A stretch of 64,000 nt of DNA, from positions 1-64,000 of the forward strand of contig CAZRTJ010000016.1 in the NCBI GenBank assembly GCA_964602985.1. Reading direction: 5' to 3'. A model generated the notes under the pieces. The model had not been told where the DNA came from and did not search any database. It saw nothing but the letters and a program-made list of their open reading frames with translations. Shown one piece after another: positions 25,286-34,288 of the stretch. How positions within the stretch are numbered: the first letter of the stretch is position 1; every line of letters starts with the position of its first letter. This stretch comes from CAYZJB01 sp964602985 (GTDB lineage: Bacteria > CLD3 > SB21). The translations under genes and the position numbers were made by a program.

Positions 25286-26731
25286 ATGATGCGATTTCAC
25301 GTCATGTCGAAGAAGAACATTGTTGCCCATACTCACCTTTTCGTTCTTCTGTCTGCCTTTCCAGTCGCTTCGCGTGGACAGGAAATCACGACCAGCGGAC
25401 GGCACGAGAACACGACGCTGGTGTACCCGCCGTTTCGCCACGCGCCCGTACACAAAGCCACCCGCGTTCATTTGCTCGCCTTCATGGCGCTGATTGGACG
25501 TACGGATATCACACCCGACGATCCCCAGGGAATCGCGGTCACCCGACTCACCGCGACCGACGACCCTGACAACCGAAACGATGACGACGATCTGACCGCG
25601 TACGGTCTGAATTCCGGCCAAAACTGCATGATCTTCAATAGCTCCATCCAAAGCCTCGATGTCTTCGAGGGAAAAGGCCGGCAACAAAAGCTGAAGAATC
25701 CGCGTGGGATCGCGGCGACTCCCGGCGGAGACATCTACGTCACGGACACCGGCAATCATCGAATCATGCGATTGCGTAATCCCGGCGATTACGTGGAATT
25801 CGTCAGTGCCGTAGGCAAGAAAGGAAGCGCAAAGAACCAGTTGGATTCGCCCAGCGGCATCGCGGTGGGACCCCGGGGATATGTCTACGTCTGCGATACC
25901 GAAAACAATCGTGTGCAGATATTCGACCGAGATCTGAATTACGTGGCGCAGTTCGGAATTCCCTCTCAGACCACTTCGCACGAAGAACTTTTTTTTCGAC
26001 CGGACGGAATTGCCATTACCGGCGCAGACGGTGAACAAACGTATTCCGGAGAATCTTTCGCAGTAGTCATTGACCTCAACAACAGTCGGGTGCGCAAGTT
26101 TACGCTCAACGGACAATTTGTTGCCGGCATCCTCGCCAATGACTATGGTTATCCCCAGGCGTTCTTGACATCCGTTGCCGTTGATTACTTCGGGAATGTA
26201 TGGGTGACAGACACCTTTCACCACTGCGTGCACAAGTTTGACTCCAACCTGCGGTACATCACAACGTTTGGCCACGTCGGGGAAGGAGAAAACGAGTTCC
26301 TGGAGCCTCGCAGTATTGCGATTTGGAAACCGCACGGCCAGGTCTTCGTCATCGATAAGATCAGTGCACAATATTTTCATATCGGCACTGATATTCTGGA
26401 GCCGCGCATTTCACTCGCGGATAGTTCTATTCAAATCGACTTTCTCCTCACCGAGCATTCCCGACTCACCGCGACGATCCTGGACGAAAACGACCAGACG
26501 ATCGCCACACTCTGTAGCAACAAACTTCTGCCGATCGGTCGCCACACTCTGACATGGGACCGCACGCCTCCCGGAAAGAAATTCGCAAGGACCGACTCAA
26601 CAGCCGTTGATTCCGCGGCCGTGGTGAGTCTGATGCCACCGGGTCTCTACTCGATCCGCTTCCAGGCACGCACCACCTATCGCTACAGCCGATACTTTAC
26701 AAAAACCCTTCAAATTGACTTTGCCTATTAA
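25286..26731 (+). CDS. Secreted NHL-repeat beta-propeller with FlgD-like C-terminus
   Basis: A 481-residue exported protein. An N-terminal signal peptide (about residues 10-32, ending near VASRG) is followed by about five NHL repeats, such as NPRGIAATPGGDIYVTDTGN, SPSGIAVGPRGYVYVCDTEN and LTSVAVDYFGNVWVTDTFHH. They form a beta-propeller used for binding. The last ~100 residues resemble a FlgD/Ig-like domain (HTLTWDRTPPGKKF; MPPGLYSIRF) common at the C-termini of secreted FCB proteins. The ligand is unknown. The adjacent ATGs at 25286 and 25289 follow AGAGA; either could be used. Confidence 0.75.
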   Translation: MMRFHVMSKKNIVAHTHLFVLLSAFPVASRGQEITTSGRHENTTLVYPPFRHAPVHKATRVHLLAFMALIGRTDITPDDPQGIAVTRLTATDDPDNRNDDDDLTAYGLNSGQNCMIFNSSIQSLDVFEGKGRQQKLKNPRGIAATPGGDIYVTDTGNHRIMRLRNPGDYVEFVSAVGKKGSAKNQLDSPSGIAVGPRGYVYVCDTENNRVQIFDRDLNYVAQFGIPSQTTSHEELFFRPDGIAITGADGEQTYSGESFAVVIDLNNSRVRKFTLNGQFVAGILANDYGYPQAFLTSVAVDYFGNVWVTDTFHHCVHKFDSNLRYITTFGHVGEGENEFLEPRSIAIWKPHGQVFVIDKISAQYFHIGTDILEPRISLADSSIQIDFLLTEHSRLTATILDENDQTIATLCSNKLLPIGRHTLTWDRTPPGKKFARTDSTAVDSAAVVSLMPPGLYSIRFQARTTYRYSRYFTKTLQIDFAY

Positions 26732-26795
26732 TCAGGAACACCAGCTATAGCGGATGAGCGTTTGATACAACATCCCGGATGTAAGGAGAACGGAC

Positions 26796-27089
26796 ATGGT
26801 ACACCACATTGTGCTTTTTAAACTGAAACCACACACGACGGACGGGCAGCGAGATCAAGTGCTTCAAGCCATTCGCGAATTGAAAAGCAAGATCCCGGAG
26901 GTTCTCTTCATCGACGCCGGTGTCAATTTCTCTGAACGCGGAAGGGCATTCGACGTGATGCTGGTCAGCCACTTTCAAACCAAAGCGGATCTGGAGATTT
27001 ATATGGCCCATCCCGAACATCAACACGTCGTTCAGCATTTCATTGCGCCTCTGCGGGAGGACCTGATCGTGGGCGATCTGGAATCCTAA
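26796..27089 (+). CDS. Dabb-domain (stress-responsive alpha-beta barrel) protein
   Basis: A 97-residue small protein of the Dabb family, a dimeric ferredoxin-like alpha+beta barrel. It opens with MVHHIVLFKLKP, followed by IRELKSKIPEVLFIDAGVNF and LVSHFQTKADLEIYMAHPEH, matching the family pattern. Roles vary, and no reaction can be assigned. AAGGAGA precedes the ATG. Its last four bases overlap the end of the convergent SMC-like gene. Confidence 0.88.
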   Translation: MVHHIVLFKLKPHTTDGQRDQVLQAIRELKSKIPEVLFIDAGVNFSERGRAFDVMLVSHFQTKADLEIYMAHPEHQHVVQHFIAPLREDLIVGDLES

Positions 27090-28744
27090 GGACGGACAAA
27101 GAACAGTATTTGACGGAATCCACATTCCGTCAGGAACAGGCGAATCTCCTCCAGTTGCGGAGGAGCAAGAAGAGCGGTTGTGTGTTCCGGCAGAAAACAG
27201 AAGTCAAATCGTGTAAACGCCGAAGTGGCGGCGCCTTGAAGAGCGATTTGTACGAAGAGTCTTTCGGATTCAGACAATCCTGTAAGGGCCCGTTCCTCCA
27301 GGTTTTCACAAATCTGTGCGTATGCCTCGCCGCATCGCTGGCCGGTAGTTGACAGCGGACGCTTTCGCATCTCCGACAGTCCGGCTGCTTCCAACTCCTG
27401 GATCCTGCGCCCGAGTCCCAATCGCACGATGTCCAGAAAGCGGCGCGTATCCAGAGACGGCATGTCCACAGGTTCCGCCGTATCGAGAGGTTGTTGGCTG
27501 AGAAGTCTGAGACGCCGCTCCAAGAGCTCCTGAATTCGATGATTCCACTCCCGATTCTGCTGGCGCGTCAACAACAGTCGCTGTCGAATCGTTTCGTATT
27601 CCGATCGGACAACGTCCACGTCCAGACCCTTGAGTTCTGCGTGCAGGGCCTCCCGCTTCTGAGTTCGCGCGCGAACGTGAGAAGCCGGACCGCGACTTCT
27701 TCCTCGCGTAAGAAGCGCGTACTGCGACGCCCCAGCCTGGTGTGTCCTGGCCTCTTCGCGCAGCGTCTCCGCATCATGATCCGCCGTACTCACCAGTTGC
27801 AACGCCTGCTGCAGGCGCGTCATTTCTTCGAGATAGATCGCCGCCCGCTCATCGGCCTGCTCCGCTCCCGAACCGGCGATGCGGGTAATTTCCTCCTGCA
27901 AACCCCTCAGATTCTTTTCGTAATGACGGAGTTCGATGCCCCTCGCTTCGGTCTGCCGGATTTTCTCCTGCAACTGCTGGTACGAATCAAAATGAGCTTT
28001 GAGTTCCGACACGTCCGGTTCTTCAAAATGGGCCCTGTCTTCCAGGCGTTCTTCGTATTCCAGGTGAGCCAATTCGTTCAGACGAGCCTCGACGTATCCA
28101 AACGATCTTTCGACTCGTGCGAAATCAGATTCTCGTTCTGACAACTCCGTTTCGATACGTTCCTGCGTTCGTTGGAGTTCGGCGATTTCCTTGTCCAGTG
28201 TCACCAATTCTTTTTCGATTCGCATCCGCGTCGCAACCTTCAGATGCTTCGTGCCCCGACTCTGCTTGATCTGAAGGACACGACCGTATGCGTGGGAGAA
28301 GGCCTCATCGGCACGAGCTTCCGCGGTACGCAATTCCTCAGGAACCATCAGTTCACGAATCCAGTCGCGGTAGCGCTCCCGCGCGATCCAGATCGGAAAA
28401 GCGTCGGCCGCATGGCCGCACTGTCGTCGGAATTTCATTCTGTCCTGTGCGGAACGCAGGTCCACCTCACTGGATCCATCGCTGGCTATCCACGTGTTCG
28501 TGACGCCACCGCGGATGGTCCGCTGACAAGTCCAGGGTACACCTTCCAGGCTCACGACAACCCGGATGGACGCCTCTTCGGCTCCCGCGGGAGCGGTTTC
28601 CTGGAAACATGCCGTTCGCAATGCGTCAAGGAGCGTCGTCTTGCCTGAACCGGGATCCATCGGGATAGGGAAAAAACCCTCCTTCAGAATCCACTTCTGT
28701 TCACGGATCGAGCGAAAATTTCGGATGTCAATCTCTCGGATCAA
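27086..28744 (-). CDS. SMC/Rad50-like coiled-coil protein with degenerate ATPase motifs
   Basis: A 552-residue protein laid out like a RecF/Rad50/SMC ATPase. The N-terminal lobe starts IREIDIRNFRSIREQ, a ~240-residue antiparallel coiled coil spans about 165-410, and a C-terminal lobe follows. The Walker A reads PMDPGSGKTTLLDAL, with Met where the first Gly is expected. The ABC signature is LSESERLFVQIAL in place of LSGGE. The Walker B segment is FDFCFLPEHTTALL, with Pro in place of the Mg-binding Asp but the Glu kept. ATP binding may survive, hydrolysis is doubtful. It starts with TTG at 28744. The role could be DNA repair or structural; no nuclease partner is adjacent. Confidence 0.75.
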   Translation of the reverse strand: MIREIDIRNFRSIREQKWILKEGFFPIPMDPGSGKTTLLDALRTACFQETAPAGAEEASIRVVVSLEGVPWTCQRTIRGGVTNTWIASDGSSEVDLRSAQDRMKFRRQCGHAADAFPIWIARERYRDWIRELMVPEELRTAEARADEAFSHAYGRVLQIKQSRGTKHLKVATRMRIEKELVTLDKEIAELQRTQERIETELSERESDFARVERSFGYVEARLNELAHLEYEERLEDRAHFEEPDVSELKAHFDSYQQLQEKIRQTEARGIELRHYEKNLRGLQEEITRIAGSGAEQADERAAIYLEEMTRLQQALQLVSTADHDAETLREEARTHQAGASQYALLTRGRSRGPASHVRARTQKREALHAELKGLDVDVVRSEYETIRQRLLLTRQQNREWNHRIQELLERRLRLLSQQPLDTAEPVDMPSLDTRRFLDIVRLGLGRRIQELEAAGLSEMRKRPLSTTGQRCGEAYAQICENLEERALTGLSESERLFVQIALQGAATSAFTRFDFCFLPEHTTALLAPPQLEEIRLFLTECGFRQILFFVRP

Positions 28745-28758
28745 CTTGATCTCTTGAA

Positions 28759-28787
28759 TTGAAGAATAAGGATGCGTAGGTTATTTA
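28759..28787 (+). promoter_or_regulatory. Candidate der promoter
   Basis: TTGAAG (28759-28764), 17 bases, TATTTA (28782-28787), about 50 bases before der. The -10 element is part of an 11-bp tandem repeat. Confidence 0.45.
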
Positions 28788-28798
28788 TAGGTTATTTA
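28777..28798 (+). repeat. Perfect 11-bp tandem duplication
   Basis: TAGGTTATTTA occurs twice without a gap, in the space between the divergent SMC-like and der genes. It duplicates the putative -10 region of der. Confidence 0.85.
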
Positions 28799-28836
28799 AT
28801 TGTTTGTTTCGATTCAAGATTGAATCACAAGGACGT

Positions 28837-30177
28837 ATGAATCGTTTTCCCGTCGTCGCGATCATCGGACGACCCAATGTGGGAAAGAGTACGCTGTTTA
28901 ACCGAGTGATCGGTCAACAGGATGCCATCGTGGATGCCACACCGGGAGTCACCCGGGACAGGCATTACGGTTTGGCGGAGTGGTCCGGACGATCCTTCCT
29001 GCTTATCGACACGGGCGGGTTCATCCCCGATTCGCAGGACGTCATTGACACCGCGGTACGTGAACAAGCGACCATCGCCATGGAGGAAGCCGATCTGGTA
29101 ATCCTGCTTGTGGACGGATCTGCCGCCGTCAGCACGGTCGAGCAACAGATCGCCGACCTGCTCAAACGCAAGAACAAGACATTTCTATTCGTCGCCAATA
29201 AGATCGATAACGAAAAAATGCGTCAGACGTTGGTTGCAGATCCTTCGGTGTACAAACTCGGCTTGGGAAGTCCGATTCCCATCTCGGCGTTGAACAGTCG
29301 AAACATCGGCGACTTCCTCGACGACGTCCTGGACCGACTGCCCGAACACGAATGGACCGACGAAGAGGACGACGTCATTCGACTGGCGATTGTCGGGCGA
29401 CCCAACGTCGGGAAATCGTCATTGGTCAATGCGATCATCGGTCAACCCAAACACATCGTTTCGGAAATTCCCGGAACCACTCGCGATGCCATCGACACGG
29501 ATTTTACATACGAAGGACAAGCATACAAACTCATCGATACGGCGGGTCTTCGACGCAAAACGAAGGTTCGCGAAAATCTGGAATTCTACAGCACCCTGCG
29601 CACCCTCAAAACCATTCAGGAATGCGACGTCGCAGTCCTGATGATCGATTCGCTCGAAGGGTTGGCCGCCCAGGACATCCGGGTATTGGAAGAAGCCCGT
29701 CGGTTCAAAAAGGGTCTTGTCCTGGTGATCAACAAGTGGGATCTCATCGAAAAGGACGACAAAACCTATCGGGCTTTTGAGACACATGTGGAACGGGCTC
29801 TCGGTTCTACACGTTACGTCCCGATCCTTTTTGTGTCGGCCGTTCATCGCCAGCGCGTACTGAAGGTTCTCGAAACCGCCCGACGGGTTCATCAGGAGCG
29901 GTCCCGGACCATCACGACGTCGCACCTCAACGAATTTCTGAGAAAGGCCGTCAGCTCCAATCAACCCCCTGCCGTCCGGGGAAAGGACATCCGCCTGAAT
30001 TACGTGACCCAGGTGAAGACAAGGCCGCCCGTGTTTGCGATTTTCTCCAATGAACCGGAGTTGCTGCCGGCCAATTATCGTCAGTATCTCGAAAACCGTC
30101 TGCGGGAGGAATTCGGCTTCGAGGGCGTACCCATATCACTCACCTTCCGCAAAAAGAACAGGAACCGTGCCGAATGA
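28837..30177 (+). CDS. der: Ribosome-assembly GTPase Der (EngA)
   Basis: A 446-residue essential GTPase for 50S subunit assembly. It has two tandem GTPase domains, each with complete motifs: GRPNVGKSTLFNR, DTGG and ANKID in the first; GRPNVGKSSLVNA, DTAGLRRK and NKWD in the second. A KH-like C-terminal domain follows (ITTSHLNEFLRKAV; GFEGVPISLTFRKK). AAGGACGT lies before the ATG at 28837. The stop overlaps the next gene by ATGA. Confidence 0.96.
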   Translation: MNRFPVVAIIGRPNVGKSTLFNRVIGQQDAIVDATPGVTRDRHYGLAEWSGRSFLLIDTGGFIPDSQDVIDTAVREQATIAMEEADLVILLVDGSAAVSTVEQQIADLLKRKNKTFLFVANKIDNEKMRQTLVADPSVYKLGLGSPIPISALNSRNIGDFLDDVLDRLPEHEWTDEEDDVIRLAIVGRPNVGKSSLVNAIIGQPKHIVSEIPGTTRDAIDTDFTYEGQAYKLIDTAGLRRKTKVRENLEFYSTLRTLKTIQECDVAVLMIDSLEGLAAQDIRVLEEARRFKKGLVLVINKWDLIEKDDKTYRAFETHVERALGSTRYVPILFVSAVHRQRVLKVLETARRVHQERSRTITTSHLNEFLRKAVSSNQPPAVRGKDIRLNYVTQVKTRPPVFAIFSNEPELLPANYRQYLENRLREEFGFEGVPISLTFRKKNRNRAE

Positions 30178-31880
30178 CAAAAGGATTGATTTTCGGTCTG
30201 CTTTGTGTGAGTTCGATCTCGTCGCAAACATCATCCGAAAACATTTGGACTGCAGCTACTCGCGGGGAAATAACCGTATCGGAAGCGAATCGATACTTGC
30301 TGATGACGTTGCAGGGCCAGGGGAAGCAATTACCCGAACACCTGCAATCCACCACCAAGGATAAATGCGGATTTCCGATCGTTTCGTATCTGCGCTCGCA
30401 GCGAATGAACGCCTTCCGCAAGCGACAGCAGTCGATGATCGACACCGTATTCACGCACACCTTCGCAACCCCTCGCGGCAATCGGACGTTTCGTTTCCAC
30501 TACACCGACACCGGTATCGACGCGATTCCTTTGACCGATGCAAACATTAATGGAATACCTGATTGGCTGGAGGAAGCCGGTCAAGCCGCCGAACGATCCT
30601 ACCGATTGGAAGTGGACACGCTGGGCTATCGCGAGCCGCTGAACTTCGACATCTACGGACGCTACGACATGTACTTCGTGGACACCGATGCCTACGGGAC
30701 CACCTACTTCGACTCGCTGATTACTTCAAACCCTGACACATACGTGACGTCCATCGAAATAGAAAACGACTTCGCAGGATTCTTCACGACCGGTTACGAT
30801 GCGCTTCGGGTAACCATCGCTCACGAATTCCACCATGCGATACAACTCGCCTACGTGGACCGATCCACCGACGACACCTGGTATTATGAACTCACATCCA
30901 CCTGGATGGAAGAGGTGGTCTATGACGAAGTGAACGATTATCTTCAGTATCTCTCCGCGAGCTTTGACTCCCCTCAACGATCACTCAGCACATGCCTCGG
31001 CATTCGCTGTGGGTATCACATCGCTCATTTCGACCATCTGATCGAGAAGAAACATGGACGAAACGTCATTCGTGCCAGTTGGGACAATTTTGTCACCCGG
31101 GACGCTTTGTCGGCACTGGATGATGCGCTGCGAAGCCGCGGTTCGACGCTCAAGGCTGAGTTCGCCGACTTTGTATCGTGGAATTTTTTCACCGGTTCGC
31201 GGTCGACGGCGCTCTATTATCCGGAGGGATCGTCTTATCCATTGGTCCGATTTGATTTTCGCCGCAGCCAGCTTGACACGACGGTCACCAGGTCACTTGA
31301 ACCACTGGCTGCGAACTATTTCGCGTTTGCGATCACAGACACGGTGAATGCCCAAATCGTATTGAACAGTGAATTTCGGGATCGTTTCAATCTGATTGCC
31401 ATTGAATACAATCCGCCCACATCCAAGTTTTTTGTTAATAACTTTGGAACCGCGGTCTCGTCGTTTGTTACCGACTTGCTGCCAGGAGACTCCTTGATCC
31501 TGATTGTTGCCAATCGGGATTTTTCTGCCATGACGGAATACTCGGTGGATGTATTCTTCACGAGCGGAAAAAGGATTTCCGATGTGCGACTATTTCCTGC
31601 GCCTTTCCTGCTACGAGACGCGAATGCTTCGTTGTTCGTCCGATTCAAACTCGGTGCGTTCAGCGATATTCGGTTTGAGATATTCTCGTCGTCGGGGACA
31701 TTGGTGCATCGGCGAGATGTGGCAAACGTCGCACCAGGCCCTCACGATGGACGATTTGAATCGGAATTTCGATGGAACGGCCGCGATACCAGGGGCAAGC
31801 AGGTCCCCAGCGGAATTTATTATTACCGTCTCAAAGGGATTGGCTTTGAGAAAGCGGGAAAGATCGCTGTGGTGAGGTAG
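30174..31880 (+). CDS. Secreted zinc metalloprotease-like protein with FlgD-type C-terminus
   Basis: A 568-residue exported protein, translated directly after der (ATGA overlap). A short signal peptide is at residues 1-17. The zinc-binding HExxH is VTIAHEFHHAIQLAY near residue 225, and the third ligand is probably the Glu in STWMEEVVYDE. This arrangement matches the MXAN_6640-type putative metalloproteases. After a beta-rich middle, the last ~85 residues form a FlgD-like fold (FRWNGRDTRGKQVPSGIYYY, then RLKGIGFEKAGKIAVV), of the kind found at the ends of secreted FCB proteins. No substrate can be inferred. Confidence 0.8.
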   Translation: MTKGLIFGLLCVSSISSQTSSENIWTAATRGEITVSEANRYLLMTLQGQGKQLPEHLQSTTKDKCGFPIVSYLRSQRMNAFRKRQQSMIDTVFTHTFATPRGNRTFRFHYTDTGIDAIPLTDANINGIPDWLEEAGQAAERSYRLEVDTLGYREPLNFDIYGRYDMYFVDTDAYGTTYFDSLITSNPDTYVTSIEIENDFAGFFTTGYDALRVTIAHEFHHAIQLAYVDRSTDDTWYYELTSTWMEEVVYDEVNDYLQYLSASFDSPQRSLSTCLGIRCGYHIAHFDHLIEKKHGRNVIRASWDNFVTRDALSALDDALRSRGSTLKAEFADFVSWNFFTGSRSTALYYPEGSSYPLVRFDFRRSQLDTTVTRSLEPLAANYFAFAITDTVNAQIVLNSEFRDRFNLIAIEYNPPTSKFFVNNFGTAVSSFVTDLLPGDSLILIVANRDFSAMTEYSVDVFFTSGKRISDVRLFPAPFLLRDANASLFVRFKLGAFSDIRFEIFSSSGTLVHRRDVANVAPGPHDGRFESEFRWNGRDTRGKQVPSGIYYYRLKGIGFEKAGKIAVVR

Positions 31881-31898
31881 TCTCCCTGCGCGGACCGA

Positions 31899-33320
31899 TT
31901 ACTCCACAGTCTCCACACGCATGCTGTTCGTCGGCCCCCGCCTCGCAAACGGAAGTCCCGCTGTGATCACAAAGGTGTCGCCCTTTTTCAGAATTCCACG
32001 AGACACGAGGGCATACGTGATGAGATCGACGCTGTCGTCAAGATTGGCCTTCAGATCTGGCAGGATAATTCCCTGAACTCCCCAAATCAGACTCAGTTGC
32101 TGCTCCACCTCCTCTGAATGGGTGACTGCGATGATGGGTCGTTGCGGACGATAGCGGGACATGACTCGCGCCATGGCCCCGGTGAGCGTGATGGCCACGA
32201 TGGCGTTCGTCTTCAACATGTCCGCCAGGGAACATGCCGCCAAGGCAACCCCTTCCTGAACAATGAATTCCTGAATGGCTTCCCGTCTCCGTTTCGTGTG
32301 ATCGATCGGGATTTCCTTTTCCGCCAGTTCAATGATTTGATTCATGACGGAAACCGTCTCCACCGGGTATTTGCCCGATGCGGTTTCCGCGGACAACATC
32401 ACGGCGTCCGTGCCGTCGAGGATCGCATTCGCAACGTCGGATGCTTCCGCGCGTGTGGGACGCGGATTGTGTACCATCGAGTCCAGCATTTGCGTCGCCG
32501 TGATCACCGGAATTCCGGCCCGGTTGCATTTGGCGATCAGTCGCTTCTGAATCGGCGGCACCTGTTCCGTCTTCATTTCCACCCCGAGGTCACCTCGAGC
32601 GACCATCAGACCGTCGGTCACGGCGATGATCTCATCGATGCAGTCGAGCGCCTCCGGTTTTTCAATCTTCGCGATCACGGGCGTCTGTTTCCCTTGTGCG
32701 CGTATGATCTCCTTGATCGCAACGATGTCTTCCGGCCTCCTCACAAACGACAGCGCCACATAATCCACGCCATTCTCCAGACCAAACAGGAGATCCTCAT
32801 GGTCCTTCTTTGTCAGAGAAGGCGCGCTGACTTTCACGCCGGGCAGGTTGATGCCTTTGTGGTCTTTCAGAATACCACCCGTCACCACTTCGCATTCGAC
32901 CGCGACTCCATCGGAGCGCGTCGCTTTCAGATAGAGTAACCCGTCGTCCAAAAGGAGCCAGTCTCCCGGCTTCACATCCCGACTCAAATTTTCATACGTC
33001 GTGGAAACGATTTTCTCGTTTCCTTCGACGGCCTCGGTGGTGATGGTAAATTTCTTTCCCGCTTCGAGACTGACCTCTCCCTCACGAAAGGTTCCCACGC
33101 GTATTTTCGGTCCTTGCAGGTCCTGCAGGATGCCGATCGGCTTGCCCAGCTCCTTCGACACCTTGCGGATCGCTTCGATCACGGCGAGGTGCTTTTCTTT
33201 TTCTCCATGAGAGAAATTGAGCCGGGCCACATCCATACCGGCTTCCGCAAGGCGCTGAATCATCCCACGCGATTCCGTTGCGGGCCCAATCGTACAGACA
33301 ATCTTGGCGGAGCGATTCAT
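31899..33320 (-). CDS. pyk: Pyruvate kinase
   Basis: A 473-residue glycolytic enzyme converting phosphoenolpyruvate and ADP to pyruvate and ATP. Family features: KIVCTIGPATESRGMIQRL at the N-terminus, NFSHGEKEKH, the B domain at about 70-170, and the active-site segment IAKIEKPEALDCIDEI followed by MVARGDLGVEM. The C-terminal allosteric domain is complete. The start lies 3 bases after the TPR lipoprotein gene, so the two are co-transcribed. Confidence 0.97.
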   Translation of the reverse strand: MNRSAKIVCTIGPATESRGMIQRLAEAGMDVARLNFSHGEKEKHLAVIEAIRKVSKELGKPIGILQDLQGPKIRVGTFREGEVSLEAGKKFTITTEAVEGNEKIVSTTYENLSRDVKPGDWLLLDDGLLYLKATRSDGVAVECEVVTGGILKDHKGINLPGVKVSAPSLTKKDHEDLLFGLENGVDYVALSFVRRPEDIVAIKEIIRAQGKQTPVIAKIEKPEALDCIDEIIAVTDGLMVARGDLGVEMKTEQVPPIQKRLIAKCNRAGIPVITATQMLDSMVHNPRPTRAEASDVANAILDGTDAVMLSAETASGKYPVETVSVMNQIIELAEKEIPIDHTKRRREAIQEFIVQEGVALAACSLADMLKTNAIVAITLTGAMARVMSRYRPQRPIIAVTHSEEVEQQLSLIWGVQGIILPDLKANLDDSVDLITYALVSRGILKKGDTFVITAGLPFARRGPTNSMRVETVE

Positions 33321-33323
33321 AAA

Positions 33324-33833
33324 CTACTTGACCTTCTTCTTTTCCGCTTCCTTCAGCAGCCGCTCGAGCAATTCGTCGTCCGATTCGCCCAGGTGGTCCA
33401 AAGAAACCTTCACGTCTTTCGCGAGTTCATGACTGCCATACGTCGAAAGGAATTCCTCGTACGCCGCCTTGGCTTTTTCCAGGTCCAACACCAGCGTCTC
33501 GTATGTAAATCCGATCTTGAACAAGGCGGCGGCGGCCGCGTCACTGGATGGATTCAAGGCTATCACTTTCCTCAGATATTCAATTGCTTTCTCGTAATTT
33601 CCAAGATGTTGTGCCCAGATGTCCGCACAGACGTTGTAGTTCCGGACAACCATCGCGGTGTCTTTGGCGAATAGTACGTTTGCCTCCTCCAGTAGAAGAA
33701 CGGCCTGCTGAAATTCTCCTTTCTTCAGGAGAGAATCTGCCTGTACATAATATTCGTCCGCCGACATCGACTTCTTGCCACACGACCCCATGCCGATCGC
33801 TACAATCGCCAGCAGGACTGCTCCGTATCTCAT
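33324..33833 (-). CDS. TPR-repeat lipoprotein
   Basis: A 169-residue exported protein. The N-terminus is hydrophobic and ends in a lipobox-like GMGSC with Cys18 (atypical Met at -3). Three tetratricopeptide-like units follow (YYVQADSLLKKGEFQQAVLL; NYEKAIEYLRKVIALNPSSD; LDLEKAKAAYEEFLSTY), then a basic tail. It may tether or assemble envelope proteins. GGAGG precedes the ATG. It diverges from the STAS gene with 55 bases between. Confidence 0.75.
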   Translation of the reverse strand: MRYGAVLLAIVAIGMGSCGKKSMSADEYYVQADSLLKKGEFQQAVLLLEEANVLFAKDTAMVVRNYNVCADIWAQHLGNYEKAIEYLRKVIALNPSSDAAAAALFKIGFTYETLVLDLEKAKAAYEEFLSTYGSHELAKDVKVSLDHLGESDDELLERLLKEAEKKKVK

Positions 33834-33851
33834 TCCTCCTCCTTGTTGTTG

Positions 33852-33880
33852 TTGAAATACTCTCTTCGGCCGTCTATATT
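33852..33880 (+). promoter_or_regulatory. Promoter of the STAS/sigma-54-activator operon
   Basis: TTGAAA (33852-33857), 17 bases, TATATT (33875-33880). The ATG at 33889 is 8 bases after the -10 box, predicting a nearly leaderless mRNA. Confidence 0.6.
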
Positions 33881-33888
33881 GACTCCGG

Positions 33889-34251
33889 ATGCAAAAACTT
33901 CAAATCACAGTCGAGTTTCACAAGACCCTCACGCTTCTGGTTCTGGTCGGAGACTTTAATCAGTACGAGGGCGAAGAGGACATCCGCCAACTCGCCGCCA
34001 TGTATGCGGACCTGGTCGACAAGGCTCAACAGAAGGATCTGATCCTCGATTTCCACACCCCCCGCGTCGGAACCGTCGGAATCAACACGCTCACGGAGAT
34101 GTACCAACTCGTCGCCGAACAGGGGGGTCGGATGATGTTCATCAATTTTCCAAAGAACGAGCTTCGATACCTGGAAATCACCGGATTCCAAAGCTACGTG
34201 ACGCTCCTTCAGACGCGCGCCGAACTGGAAGTTCGAAGCGCGGGCGCCTAA
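33889..34251 (+). CDS. STAS-like (anti-sigma antagonist fold) protein
   Basis: A 120-residue protein whose strand-helix pattern resembles SpoIIAA/STAS domains (LTLLVLVGDFN; DLILDFHTPRVGTVGINTLT; GRMMFINFPKNEL; YLEITGF). The position that is Ser in phosphorylated STAS proteins seems to be Thr here (VGTVGI). No anti-sigma kinase is nearby. The sigma-54 activator follows after 37 bases, so the STAS protein may modulate it. Confidence 0.6.
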   Translation: MQKLQITVEFHKTLTLLVLVGDFNQYEGEEDIRQLAAMYADLVDKAQQKDLILDFHTPRVGTVGINTLTEMYQLVAEQGGRMMFINFPKNELRYLEITGFQSYVTLLQTRAELEVRSAGA

Positions 34252-34288
34252 TCTAATCAATGAGAATCTGTCATGCAAGACTGCACGA

